A DNA stretch of 41,056 bases from an uncultured bacterium. Lineage in GTDB: Bacteria > Actinomycetota > Coriobacteriia > Coriobacteriales > Eggerthellaceae. The number at the start of each line of letters is the position of its first letter. The stretch's first letter is position 1. Shown here in pieces: positions 23,371 through 31,711 of the stretch. The notes below the pieces were generated by a model, which was not told where the DNA came from, did not search any database, and worked only from the letters and a program-made list of their open reading frames with translations. The DNA is taken from the NCBI GenBank assembly GCA_937890835.1, contig CALADF010000042.1:1-41056 (forward strand), read 5' to 3'. A program made the position numbers and the translations under genes.

Positions 23371-24978
23371 TTGGGTGTTACGCTGAATATCATCGAGCAT
23401 GAGCTGCGTGATTGCGGACGCGTGGTGCGCGGGTGCGCCGAAGCGTCCTATACGGCGGTGCGGTTGTATCTGGGCGTTGCCTCCTTGACCTCTGAGGACG
23501 TTTTGTACGTGTGCGACGAGGCCGCAGCTCCCGCGCGACATGCGGGATTCTCGTTCATGTTCGTCGGCTCCGAAGACGACGAACCCGCGCCCGACGCCGT
23601 GATCTCGCTGCTCGGGACGCTTGACCGCTGCGAGGTGCTGAACGCGGTGGCGGACGTCATGTACCGCTATGCGCAGTGGGAGCGCACGCTCGACGAGCTG
23701 TGCTTCGCCAATGCCGGCATCCAGGCGTTGCTCGACGCCAGCACGCCGTTTCTGAGAAACAACGTGGTGGTGGTTGATCCTGCGCTGAAGCTTTTGGCCT
23801 ATACCAAAGACGTGCCCTGCGATGATCCCATCACCATGGAGCTGATCAAGCACGGTTACCATACCGAGGAGAACATCCGCAAGTTCCGTTTGAACAAGCG
23901 TTTCGCCCCGTGGGCCAGTCAAACCTCGTTCATCATCAACGACACGCGCAGAATCTGCAAATACGCGACAGTGGTCTATTCGTTCAAAACCAGGAACTCG
24001 TTCTCGGTCATCTTGGTGATGATGTGCAACGTCGAAGAGGCTGATGCATGGCTTCTGGACACGTTTGCCCTGTTCATCAAGCGGACACGTCGTTTCGTCG
24101 AGCGTGATTACCCCGACGAGAAGCCTTCTGGCAACATGACCGACGCGTTTTTCCAGGATCTGGTGAGCGGGCGTCTTGTCGATGCGGCGTCGGTGCGCGA
24201 GCGCTGCCTGCACGTCGGCGTGCCGTACGAGTCGCGCTTCTGCCTGTTCTATTTGAAGCCGCGCGATGACGATCAGGTCCTTTTGCCGCGCGTGCTGGCG
24301 GATGTGTCGCGCGTGGTGGCACCCGCCAAGACGTTTCTGGTGGGCAAGGCGGTGGCGGTGCTGTGCTTCAACTGCCGCGAAGACGCATGCGCCCTGCATT
24401 GCGTGGCGGGAACCTGCGCCCTGGCGCGCAGATCCATTTCCATGCGCCTGAGCGAGCTGCTCGACCAGTACGGCATGGTGGCGGGCAGAAGTTCGAAGTT
24501 CTCGACGCTTCTGGGCGTGCGCACCGCGTTTTCCCAAGCGGTCGAGGCGCATGCTATCGGCAGTTCATCGACGGGTGATCCCCGCGCGCTCAGCGCGCGT
24601 CAGAGATGGACGGGCATCTTCTCGTTCGACGATTTGACCATGAGCTATCTGGCGAAATGCGAGTCGGCGTGCGGCGAGAACCTGGTGGGGTCGACCTACG
24701 CCTGCCGCGTTCTGGCGGAAATCGAGGCGAGCGATGAGCGCGCCCATACCGACAACTACGAGTTTTTGCGGGTGTACCTTGAATGCGAGCGGCGCGCCTC
24801 GGTGGTGGCGGAGCGCTTGCACATGCATCGCAACAACGTGAAGTACCGCATCACGCGCATCGAAGAGCTGTTCGGCATCGACACCGAGGACGCCGATGCG
24901 CGTTTCGACCTGCTTCTGGCGTACCGCATTCGCACTGCCATCGTTATGCAAAATGCACAACAAGATGCTTCGCATTAG
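23371..24978 (+). CDS. PucR/CdaR-type helix-turn-helix regulator
   Basis: A 535-residue regulator with the C-terminal HTH of the PucR/CdaR group (PF13556) at about residues 468-525: the motif VAERLHMHRNNVKYRITRIE and then a leucine-rich FDLLLAYRI helix. The N-terminal 400 residues look like a sensor/GGDEF-like region without a recognised ligand motif. Members often activate catabolic genes in answer to the substrate. Start is TTG 23371 behind GGGGAGG. The same 17-nt motif lies in the upstream gap and within its own last codons, facing the isomerase-like gene, which suggests it controls both flanking genes. Confidence 0.82.
   Translation: MGVTLNIIEHELRDCGRVVRGCAEASYTAVRLYLGVASLTSEDVLYVCDEAAAPARHAGFSFMFVGSEDDEPAPDAVISLLGTLDRCEVLNAVADVMYRYAQWERTLDELCFANAGIQALLDASTPFLRNNVVVVDPALKLLAYTKDVPCDDPITMELIKHGYHTEENIRKFRLNKRFAPWASQTSFIINDTRRICKYATVVYSFKTRNSFSVILVMMCNVEEADAWLLDTFALFIKRTRRFVERDYPDEKPSGNMTDAFFQDLVSGRLVDAASVRERCLHVGVPYESRFCLFYLKPRDDDQVLLPRVLADVSRVVAPAKTFLVGKAVAVLCFNCREDACALHCVAGTCALARRSISMRLSELLDQYGMVAGRSSKFSTLLGVRTAFSQAVEAHAIGSSSTGDPRALSARQRWTGIFSFDDLTMSYLAKCESACGENLVGSTYACRVLAEIEASDERAHTDNYEFLRVYLECERRASVVAERLHMHRNNVKYRITRIEELFGIDTEDADARFDLLLAYRIRTAIVMQNAQQDASH
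24944..24960 (+). promoter_or_regulatory. Second operator-like site, TTATGCAAAATGCACAA
   Basis: Exact 17-nt copy of 23261-23277, lying in the last codons of the regulator and 135 nt before the isomerase-like gene. Both copies are followed by TTGCGGCATCG, at 23348-23358 and 25022-25032 (87 and 78 nt downstream), so the two promoters seem to share a layout. Confidence 0.65.
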
Positions 24979-25094
24979 CTGACTTTCGCCCCATGACGCA
25001 CCTTACGCCCTGCTTCTAAACTTGCGGCATCGCGACGAAGACGTTCTGCAAAAGGCCGAGCGAGAGGGTCGCGTAGGACGAAAGGATTTTCAAC

Positions 25095-26642
25095 ATGGCT
25101 ATCAAAAAGCTCGATGGCGTTCGCCTCAACGTCAAGCCGATGTTCCTCACCTTGTACCATGAGTACGTGTTCGAAGGACCGTGCCGCTTCGGCGAGGGCA
25201 TGCAGCTCGAGTCCGAGTTCGATCTGCACATGGCCGCCGAGAAGTTCAAGGGCTGGTACAAGCAGCTGCAAGACGCAATGCCCGCTGATGTGGTCAACCT
25301 GCTCGAGCCGGTCAAGGTCGAGCGCGACGAGAACTTCCTGACCACCGACGAGATGCTCGACAAGCTCTGCGAGGGCAGCGAGGACGTCGACCTGTACTAC
25401 ATCGGCTACGCTTCGCGTCCCTACGACCTGGCGCTCGAGTTCGCCCAGCGCACCGGCAAGCCCTGCGCCATCACGCAGGCATGCTGCGCTTCGGCCATCA
25501 CCTCCGCCGAGTTCCTCTCGCGCGGCCTTGAGTTCTACTCCTTCGAGGATTGGGCCGACGCCACCGAGTACATGAGCGTGCTGCGCGCCCGCAAGGTTTT
25601 GGCGGAGACGAAGATCCTTGCCGCCACGCGTTCCACCAGCGCCGTTTCCGTGAGCGCCCCCGACTCGATCATCGACCCCGAGAAGCTCACCCAGAAGTTC
25701 GGCACGCGCTTGCGCTTCGTGAGCGCACACGAGCTGCTCGACCAGATCAGCTACGGCGACCCCATGCAGAACCACTGCACGCCCGGCCGCAAGGGCCTGA
25801 ACCTGACCTCCGAGGACGAGAAGGTCATCGACCAGATGACCGACGAGCTGATCGAGGGTGCCGAAGAGTGCCAGATGACGCGCGACATGGTGAAGAAGTC
25901 CGTTGAAGCCAACTACGCCATCAACAAGTTCCTCGACGCCTTCGAATGCAACGCCTTCACCGCTCCGTGCCCCGATCTGTGCGCGACGCGCCGTCTGAAC
26001 GACATGAAGTTCACCATGTGCCTGAACCACTCGCTTAACAACGAGAACGGCATCCCCTCCGCTTGCGAGTACGACCTGGGCGCGCTGATCTCGAAGGTCA
26101 TGCTGCAGGCAATCGGCCGTCGCCCCTCCTACATGGGCAACTGCTTCACCAGCCCCATCCGTAACGGCGTGCGCGCACCTTTGCCCAAGGCCTTGTTCTT
26201 CACGCCCGACCATGTCGATCAGAAGACCGAGGAGCTTGCCGACGAGGAGAACGTGGTCCTGACCTTCCACTCTGTGCCGAACCGTCGCTGGGAATCCTTC
26301 GACGAGCCGTACCGCCCCTACGCCATCCGCGAGTTCGCCCGCTCCGGCTTCGGCGCCACGTTGCGTTACGAGTTCGCCGCGGATGCCGGCCAGACCATCA
26401 CCATGTGCCGTATCGATCCCACGTGCGAGAAGCTGTTCGTGGCGAAGGGCACCATTCTCAACTCCATGGGCTATGACCAGACCAACTGCTCCATGGGCGT
26501 GTTCTTCCAGGTGAAGGACTCCAAGGACTTCTTCAAGAAGCAGGCCGCCATCGGCAACCACATGCCGCTTATCTACGGCGACTTCGAGGAGCAGATCATC
26601 GAGCTCGGCGAGCTTCTGGGCTTGGAGATCGTGAACGCGTAA
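25095..26642 (+). CDS. L-fucose isomerase-like protein (COG2407)
   Basis: A 515-residue cytoplasmic protein. The middle segment CLNHSLNNENGIPSACEYDL with GRRPSYMGN and the ending GNHMPLIYGDFEEQIIELGELLG are typical of the COG2407 branch of the fucose/arabinose isomerase fold. Metal-site Glu (ACEYD) and His (GNHM) are present; the usual Asp after the GRP segment seems replaced by Asn, which is uncertain without an alignment. Members interconvert aldoses and ketoses, but many are uncharacterised. AAAGGA lies eight bases before the ATG. It follows the PucR-type regulator and probably works with the GPH symporter; many aromatic and Cys residues are unusual for the family. Confidence 0.75.
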   Translation: MAIKKLDGVRLNVKPMFLTLYHEYVFEGPCRFGEGMQLESEFDLHMAAEKFKGWYKQLQDAMPADVVNLLEPVKVERDENFLTTDEMLDKLCEGSEDVDLYYIGYASRPYDLALEFAQRTGKPCAITQACCASAITSAEFLSRGLEFYSFEDWADATEYMSVLRARKVLAETKILAATRSTSAVSVSAPDSIIDPEKLTQKFGTRLRFVSAHELLDQISYGDPMQNHCTPGRKGLNLTSEDEKVIDQMTDELIEGAEECQMTRDMVKKSVEANYAINKFLDAFECNAFTAPCPDLCATRRLNDMKFTMCLNHSLNNENGIPSACEYDLGALISKVMLQAIGRRPSYMGNCFTSPIRNGVRAPLPKALFFTPDHVDQKTEELADEENVVLTFHSVPNRRWESFDEPYRPYAIREFARSGFGATLRYEFAADAGQTITMCRIDPTCEKLFVAKGTILNSMGYDQTNCSMGVFFQVKDSKDFFKKQAAIGNHMPLIYGDFEEQIIELGELLGLEIVNA

Positions 26643-26691
26643 CACCTTTGTCTTTCGATGGCCGTGCGTGCGCTGCTTCAAGCGGCGCACG

Positions 26692-26745
26692 CGGGAGGGC
26701 GGGCTTGCGAGTTCCGTCCTCCCGGCGGTTTTCGATGGCTTTTCG
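26692..26745 (+). terminator. Terminator after the isomerase-like gene
   Basis: An 11-bp stem CGGGAGGGCGG/CCGTCCTCCCG (26692-26702, 26714-26724, one G-U pair), followed by GCGGTTTTCGATGGCTTTT. A second GCGTGCGC/GCGCACGC hairpin lies just upstream. It separates the isomerase from the SufE-SufS pair; no gene is seen in 26643-26891. Confidence 0.7.
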
Positions 26746-26891
26746 CGAGGGACGCAGTAAATCTCGTCGTTCAAGCGTTTCTCATTCCCTCAGCAGAAAC
26801 GCGCCTGCGTCCTTCTCGAAACGCGCATTGGAATTGCGGGAGACAAAGTCGCCGGCTGGGCGGCAACGGTGTCGGATGAACGGGAGCGGGC

Positions 26892-27764
26892 ATGCTGCAG
26901 CCTACTGAAATACAGGATCAACTTATAGAGCGCATCACGCAGGCAGGCGAGGCTTTCGAGCAGTTCGACTGCCTGCTTGGTTTGGCGGCCGAGCTCGACG
27001 AGCTGCCCGAGCAGGACAAGCGCGACGATGTGCTGGTGTCGGGATGCCAGTCGCAGGTGTGGCTGTACCTCGAATGGCGTGGAAGCGCGCCGGGACGCGG
27101 GTTTGCCTTGCGCGCCGACAGCGACACGCTCATGGTTCGCGGCGTGCTGCGCATCTTCGAGTTGATGTTCGACGGCCAGGACGCACGCGCCATAGCGCAG
27201 TGCCCGGTTGAATTCGTGGAGAAGACCGAGCTTTCATGCATATTCGACGCGCAGCGCAAAGCCGGCGTCGCTGCCATCGCCGGCATGATCCGCGCGTTCG
27301 CGCTCGAGGTGCTTCCTGTCGAAGGGGCCGCGCAGATTACGGGCGGGCCTGGGAAGGCGACGCTGAAGGATCGACTCGACGCCGCCGCGCTAGACGCAGA
27401 CGCCTCACTGCAAGCGCTTGCGAACGACGATCTCGATCGTGCGGCGTTCCGCGCGCAGGTGCGCAGCTTCACGTTGTCGAAGTTCTTCCTTACCGAGGAC
27501 GAGGCGCTTGCGGCGCAGACTGAAGACATCCTGAAGCTTGCCAGCGTGAGCGTCGAGAAGCTGCTGCGCCAAAACGACAAGAGCGTGAAGCTGGCGGAAG
27601 GATCCACCACCTGCACGAATCAAAGCTCCACCGACATCAAGAAAGTGCTGCTTTCGATGACGTTGCAGCGTGCGCTGGGCGTTAGGTTCACGCCCGAGCA
27701 GTCGGCCAACTGCGAGACCATCACGCAGCTGGCCGACGCCCTGTTCGACGCGCGCCCTCAATAG
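26892..27764 (+). CDS. sufE: SufE sulfur acceptor with a C-terminal extension
   Basis: SufE takes persulfide sulfur from SufS for Fe-S cluster assembly. Residues 1-135 match SufE, with the acceptor cysteine in VSGCQSQVW (about residue 52). Usual length is about 140; this protein has 290. The extra part (150-290) is helical and ends with DIKKVLLSMTLQRALGV and ETITQLADAL, which recalls the helices of acyl-carrier-like folds, but the DSL serine is absent, so that likeness is only suggestive. GGGAG precedes the ATG. It lies 31 nt ahead of the cysteine desulfurase gene, forming a two-gene operon. Confidence 0.85.
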   Translation: MLQPTEIQDQLIERITQAGEAFEQFDCLLGLAAELDELPEQDKRDDVLVSGCQSQVWLYLEWRGSAPGRGFALRADSDTLMVRGVLRIFELMFDGQDARAIAQCPVEFVEKTELSCIFDAQRKAGVAAIAGMIRAFALEVLPVEGAAQITGGPGKATLKDRLDAAALDADASLQALANDDLDRAAFRAQVRSFTLSKFFLTEDEALAAQTEDILKLASVSVEKLLRQNDKSVKLAEGSTTCTNQSSTDIKKVLLSMTLQRALGVRFTPEQSANCETITQLADALFDARPQ

Positions 27765-27795
27765 CGGGCGCAGGTGACGAAGAAGGAGGGCGCGC

Positions 27796-29031
27796 ATGTT
27801 CGATGTGGAGCAGGTTCGGAAGGATTTCCCCATTCTTGAGACCAAGGTGCACGGCTGTGACTTGGTGTATCTGGACAACTCCGCGACTACGCAGGTGCCC
27901 GAGCAGGTGCTTGCGCGCATGGCGGACCACTACCGAACCAGCAACGCCAACGTTCATCGGGGCATGCACCACCTGTCGCATGTCTCCACGGCGGCGCTTG
28001 AAGATGCGCGGCGCACGGTCGCCGCGTTCACGGGCGCGCCGCAGGTCGAAGGCGTGGTGTTCACGCGCGGGACGACCGACTCTCTCAACATGGTGGCGCG
28101 TGGGCTTGCGCACATGGTAGGTTGCGGGGATCGCGTGGTGGTGAGCGTGTTGGAACACCACTCCAACTTCGTTCCGTGGCAGCAGCTGTGTGCGAAGCGC
28201 GGCGCGCAGTTGGTGGTGCTGGATCTTGACGAGCGCGGGGACGTCGACTTGGGGCAGCTTGGGCGTGTTCTAGACGATTCGACGGCCGGTCCTGTGCGCA
28301 TCGTGGCGCTGGCGGGGTGCTCGAACGTTCTCGGCTCCACGCTTCCGGTGCGCCGCGTGGCCGATGCCGTCCATGCCGCAGGGGCTTTGCTCGTTCTCGA
28401 CGGCGCGCAGGTCATGCGCCACGGCAGGGTGGACGTTGCGCAGATGGGGTGCGATTTCCTGGCGCTTTCGGGTCACAAGATGATGGCGGGCACGGGCATC
28501 GGCGCGCTTGTGGGGCCGCTTGCAAGCATGGAGCTTCTTAAGCCGCGCGATTTCGGCGGCGAGATGGTGGACAAGGTGACGCACGAGAGCACAACGTTTT
28601 CCGACTTGCCGCTGCGTCTTGAGGCGGGCACGCCGAACTACGTGGGAGCGGTGGCGCTTGCGGCGGCATGCGACTATCTGACGGCTCTGGGGCGCGAGGA
28701 CGTGGCGGCATGGGAAGACGAGCTGGTGGAACATGCGCTTGCGCGTTTGGCCGACGTGCCCGGATTGAAGGTGCTCGGCTCGCCGCGCAGGCGCAGCGGC
28801 TTGGTGTCGTTTGAGGTTGATGGCGTTCATCCGCTTGATTTGTGCACCATGCTCGATACGCGCGGCGTCGCGTTGCGCTCAGGGCACAACTGCGCGCAGC
28901 CGGTGCTCGACTGGTACGGGTTGACCAGCGTGGCGCGCATGAGCCCAGCGTTTTACAACACCAAAGCCGAGATCGACTACGCGGTCGACCAGATGCTGCG
29001 GATCATATCTCTGCTGCGCGCTGCGCGATAA
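27796..29031 (+). CDS. sufS: Cysteine desulfurase, SufS type (group II)
   Basis: A 411-residue PLP enzyme that removes sulfur from cysteine as an enzyme persulfide and passes it to SufE. Marks are LVYLDNSATTQVP near the N-terminus, the EHHSNFVPW segment, PLP lysine in LSGHKMMAGTGIG (about residue 230) and active-site cysteine in RSGHNCAQP (about 370), which replaces the more common RxGHHCAQP. AAGGAGG lies seven bases before the ATG. It pairs with the SufE gene; no SufBCD scaffold is in the window, which is odd for a SUF system and may mean the scaffold is elsewhere. Confidence 0.92.
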   Translation: MFDVEQVRKDFPILETKVHGCDLVYLDNSATTQVPEQVLARMADHYRTSNANVHRGMHHLSHVSTAALEDARRTVAAFTGAPQVEGVVFTRGTTDSLNMVARGLAHMVGCGDRVVVSVLEHHSNFVPWQQLCAKRGAQLVVLDLDERGDVDLGQLGRVLDDSTAGPVRIVALAGCSNVLGSTLPVRRVADAVHAAGALLVLDGAQVMRHGRVDVAQMGCDFLALSGHKMMAGTGIGALVGPLASMELLKPRDFGGEMVDKVTHESTTFSDLPLRLEAGTPNYVGAVALAAACDYLTALGREDVAAWEDELVEHALARLADVPGLKVLGSPRRRSGLVSFEVDGVHPLDLCTMLDTRGVALRSGHNCAQPVLDWYGLTSVARMSPAFYNTKAEIDYAVDQMLRIISLLRAAR

Positions 29032-29058
29032 GGGCGCAGCGCGCACGCGGTTGCTGTG

Positions 29059-29118
29059 AGCCGATGCGGCGGTGCGGCAATCGCGTGCGAGGGTTGTCCC
29101 TTGCCCGCCGCATCGGCT
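29059..29118. terminator. Bidirectional hairpin between sufS and dnaK paralogue
   Basis: A perfect 14-bp stem AGCCGATGCGGCGG/CCGCCGCATCGGCT (29059-29072, 29105-29118) with a 32-nt loop, in the 102-nt gap between two convergent genes. No long T-run, so it acts as a terminator only tentatively. Confidence 0.55.
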
Positions 29119-29133
29119 TGAGCGGGTCGCCTG

Positions 29134-30888
29134 CTATCCGCGAGCGCGCGCGAGGGCGGCTTTCAGCTGATCGACGGCGCTGTTCAGCGCGTCATGGTCG
29201 GCGGGCTTCATCTTCTCGGGCTTCTTCATGAGGCATCTGCTGACGTTTGCAAGCGTTGCCTTCAAATCCTTCTTCAGGGTCTTGTCGAGGTTTTTGCCGC
29301 GCTCGCGCAGGATGGCGTCGGCCTCGTTGCATAAACGCTGCGCCTCCTCGCGTTCGCTGAGAGAATCGCGCCGCGCCTGGTCCTCGGCGGCGTAGCGTTC
29401 CGCGTCGCGGATGGCCGCTTGGATCTCCTCGTCGGACATGCGCTCGGAGTCGGTGATGGTGATGGACTGCTCGTTGCCGGTGCCGAGGTCCTTCGCCGAC
29501 ACCGTGAGGATGCCGTTGGCGTCGATGTCGAAGCTGACGTTGATCTGCGGCACGCCGGCCGGCGCGCGCTTAATGCCCTTGAGTTGGAACTTTCCGATGG
29601 TCTTGTTGTCGCGCGCCATGGGGCGCTCGCCCTGCAGGACGTGCACCTCCACCTTCGTCTGGAACGCCGCCGCCGTGGTGAAGACCTGCTCGTAATGGAT
29701 GGGCAGCGTGGTGTTGCGCTCGATGACGCGCGTTGCGACACCGCCGATGGTTTCGATAGCGAACGACATGGGAACCACGTCGAGCAGCAGAAGCTCGCCG
29801 CCGCGGGGCATGAGGCCCTGCGCGGCGTTGGCGAGAGTCGCGCCTTGCACGGCGGCGCCTTGGGCGACGCATTCGTCGGGGTTGACCGAGGACGAGGGGC
29901 GCTTGCCCGTCAGGCCCTGCACGTAGTTTTGCACAGCGGGGATGCGCGTGGATCCGCCGACGAGAAGCACGCTTCCCAGCTCGCTCGCCGCAATGCCCGC
30001 ATCGCCGAGCGCCTGGGTTACCGGGCCTCCCGTCGCCTCGACCAGATCGCGCGTGATGCGATCGAACGTCGCGCGCGTGATGGTCTCTTCGAGATGCAGC
30101 GGGCCTTGAGGCCCTTGCGCGAGGAAGGGGAGGTTCACGACGGTCGACTCGGTGGAGGAGAGCTCCTTTTTCGCTTGCTGAGCCGCTTCGCGAATGCGCT
30201 GCATGGCCATCTGATCCCGTTCGAGGTCGACTCCGGTCTTGGTCTTGAACGCGTCGGCGAGGTGGTTCGCGAGACGTGCGTCGAAGTCGTCGCCGCCGAG
30301 GTGGTTGTTGCCCGCCGTGGAGAGCACCTCGATCACGTTGTCGCCGATTTCGATGATGGAGACGTCGAAGGTGCCGCCGCCGAGGTCGTACACCATGACC
30401 ATCTGGGGATCGCCGTGGTCGAGCCCGTAGGCGAGAGCAGCCGCGGTGGGCTCGTTGATGATGCGCAAGACGTTGAGGCCGGCGATACGCCCGGCGTCCT
30501 TGGTGGCTTGACGCTGCATGTCGTTGAAGTAGGCGGGGACGGTGATGACGGCGTCGGTGATCCCTTGATTGAGGAACGTTTCGGCGTCGGTGCGCAGCTT
30601 GCGCAGGATCATGGACGAGATCTCCTGCGGCGAATACGCCTTCCCGTCGATGTCGGCGCGCCAATCGGTGCCCATGTGACGCTTGACCGAGGTGATGGTG
30701 CGGTCGGGGTTCATGGCGGCTTGACGCAACGCGATGGTTCCGATGAGGCGCTCGCCTTCTTTGGAGAACGCGACGGCGGAGGGCGTGGTGCGTTCCCCTT
30801 CGGCGTTGACGATGACTTCGGGCTGCGTTCCCTCGACGACGGCGACGCAGCTGTTGGTGGTGCCCAGATCGATTCCGATGACGGACAT
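29134..30888 (-). CDS. DnaK-family Hsp70 chaperone, short paralogue
   Basis: A 584-residue Hsp70. The ATPase domain starts IGIDLGTTNSCVAVVEG and has VITVPAYFNDMQRQATKDAG, NEPTAAALAYG, DLGGGTFDVSI and VGGSTRIPAVQ. The linker LLLLDVVPMS leads to the substrate domain (GVPQINVSFDIDANGIL). The helical lid is short and there is no disordered tail, so it is 30-50 residues shorter than housekeeping DnaK. No grpE or hrcA is adjacent; instead it is last in an operon with a J-protein, DUF5685 and a Zn-ribbon protein, suggesting a dedicated client. ATG 30888 follows GGGAG; the frame extends further upstream through the intergenic gap. Confidence 0.9.
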   Translation of the reverse strand: MSVIGIDLGTTNSCVAVVEGTQPEVIVNAEGERTTPSAVAFSKEGERLIGTIALRQAAMNPDRTITSVKRHMGTDWRADIDGKAYSPQEISSMILRKLRTDAETFLNQGITDAVITVPAYFNDMQRQATKDAGRIAGLNVLRIINEPTAAALAYGLDHGDPQMVMVYDLGGGTFDVSIIEIGDNVIEVLSTAGNNHLGGDDFDARLANHLADAFKTKTGVDLERDQMAMQRIREAAQQAKKELSSTESTVVNLPFLAQGPQGPLHLEETITRATFDRITRDLVEATGGPVTQALGDAGIAASELGSVLLVGGSTRIPAVQNYVQGLTGKRPSSSVNPDECVAQGAAVQGATLANAAQGLMPRGGELLLLDVVPMSFAIETIGGVATRVIERNTTLPIHYEQVFTTAAAFQTKVEVHVLQGERPMARDNKTIGKFQLKGIKRAPAGVPQINVSFDIDANGILTVSAKDLGTGNEQSITITDSERMSDEEIQAAIRDAERYAAEDQARRDSLSEREEAQRLCNEADAILRERGKNLDKTLKKDLKATLANVSRCLMKKPEKMKPADHDALNSAVDQLKAALARARG

Positions 30889-30928
30889 GGCGAAAAGCTC
30901 CCTTTCTCGATCGATGATGATTGTTTGG

Positions 30929-31711
30929 CTAGAGGCAGAACACGAACGGTTGGCAGAGGGCGGGCCCGAAGCACAGGCAGCAGCACAGCGTGCTCGGGTC
31001 GATGAATCCGGTGGAGAATCCCTGCGCCGTGCTTTCCTGCTGGTAGACCGTGCCCCGCTGGGTGAACGAGCGCTCGGCGCGAACGTAGTCGGCATTACCC
31101 GGGTCCATGCGTTGCGCGCGCTTGATTTGCTCGAGCGCTTGCGTGATGTTTCCCGCGGCGTTGTTGGCGATGGCGGAGAGGTAGTACCAGCGGGCGTTTC
31201 GTCCCGCCGAGGTGATGTTGTTCAGGATGCCGATGGCGGCCGCGGGGTTCCCCGCGTTGATGTAGGAGATTGCCTGGCGCACTTCGGCGGTGTCGGTTGC
31301 GGCGGGCTCGGGGTGGACGGGGGCCGCCGTTTGGCCCCACGCCCCCGTGTTGCCGAAGATGTCCTCCCAGTTGACCTCGACCCAATCGTATCCGGGCTGA
31401 CCCGGCGGGTTCGCGTAGCCTGCAGCCCCGCCTGCCGAGGTGGAGCCGGTGCCCGGGCCTCCCCAGCCGTCGCCCTGCGGGGAGTAGGGCGCACCGTAGC
31501 CGTTCTTGCGCGCATCCGCCTTGACGTATTTGTCCGGATTGATGATGCGATCGTAGGCCTCGTTGATCTTGTTCATGCGATCGGCCGCGGCGGGATCGTT
31601 CGGGTTGAGGTCGGGGTGATTCTCGCGGGCTTTCTTTCGGTAGGCGCGTTTCACCTCGTCGGTGGACGCGTCGCGGCTGACGCCCAGGATGTCGTAGGGG
31701 TTCTCAGTCAT
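30929..31711 (-). CDS. J-domain protein with Cys-rich hydrophobic tail
   Basis: A 260-residue co-chaperone. Residues 3-60 are a J-domain (NPYDILGVSRDAS, HPD in ENHPDLNPND). A Gly/Pro-rich linker follows to about 105, then a TPR-like helical stretch (about 140-215, ISYINAGNPAAAIGILNNI and later ALEQIKRAQRMDPGNADY). The end, CCCLCFGPALCQPFVFCL, has six cysteines in 18 hydrophobic residues and could be acylated, metal-bound or membrane-associated. Canonical DnaJ zinc and substrate domains are absent. It overlaps the DUF5685 gene by 8 nt and precedes the dnaK paralogue by 40 nt. Confidence 0.85.
   Translation of the reverse strand: MTENPYDILGVSRDASTDEVKRAYRKKARENHPDLNPNDPAAADRMNKINEAYDRIINPDKYVKADARKNGYGAPYSPQGDGWGGPGTGSTSAGGAAGYANPPGQPGYDWVEVNWEDIFGNTGAWGQTAAPVHPEPAATDTAEVRQAISYINAGNPAAAIGILNNITSAGRNARWYYLSAIANNAAGNITQALEQIKRAQRMDPGNADYVRAERSFTQRGTVYQQESTAQGFSTGFIDPSTLCCCLCFGPALCQPFVFCL

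Noticed and set aside
25095..26642. Reading this gene as a 2-hydroxyacyl-CoA dehydratase because of its many cysteines
   Set aside because: The GIPSACEYDL and GNHMPLIYGDF segments fit the COG2407 isomerase fold, and no dehydratase cluster motif or partner subunit is present.
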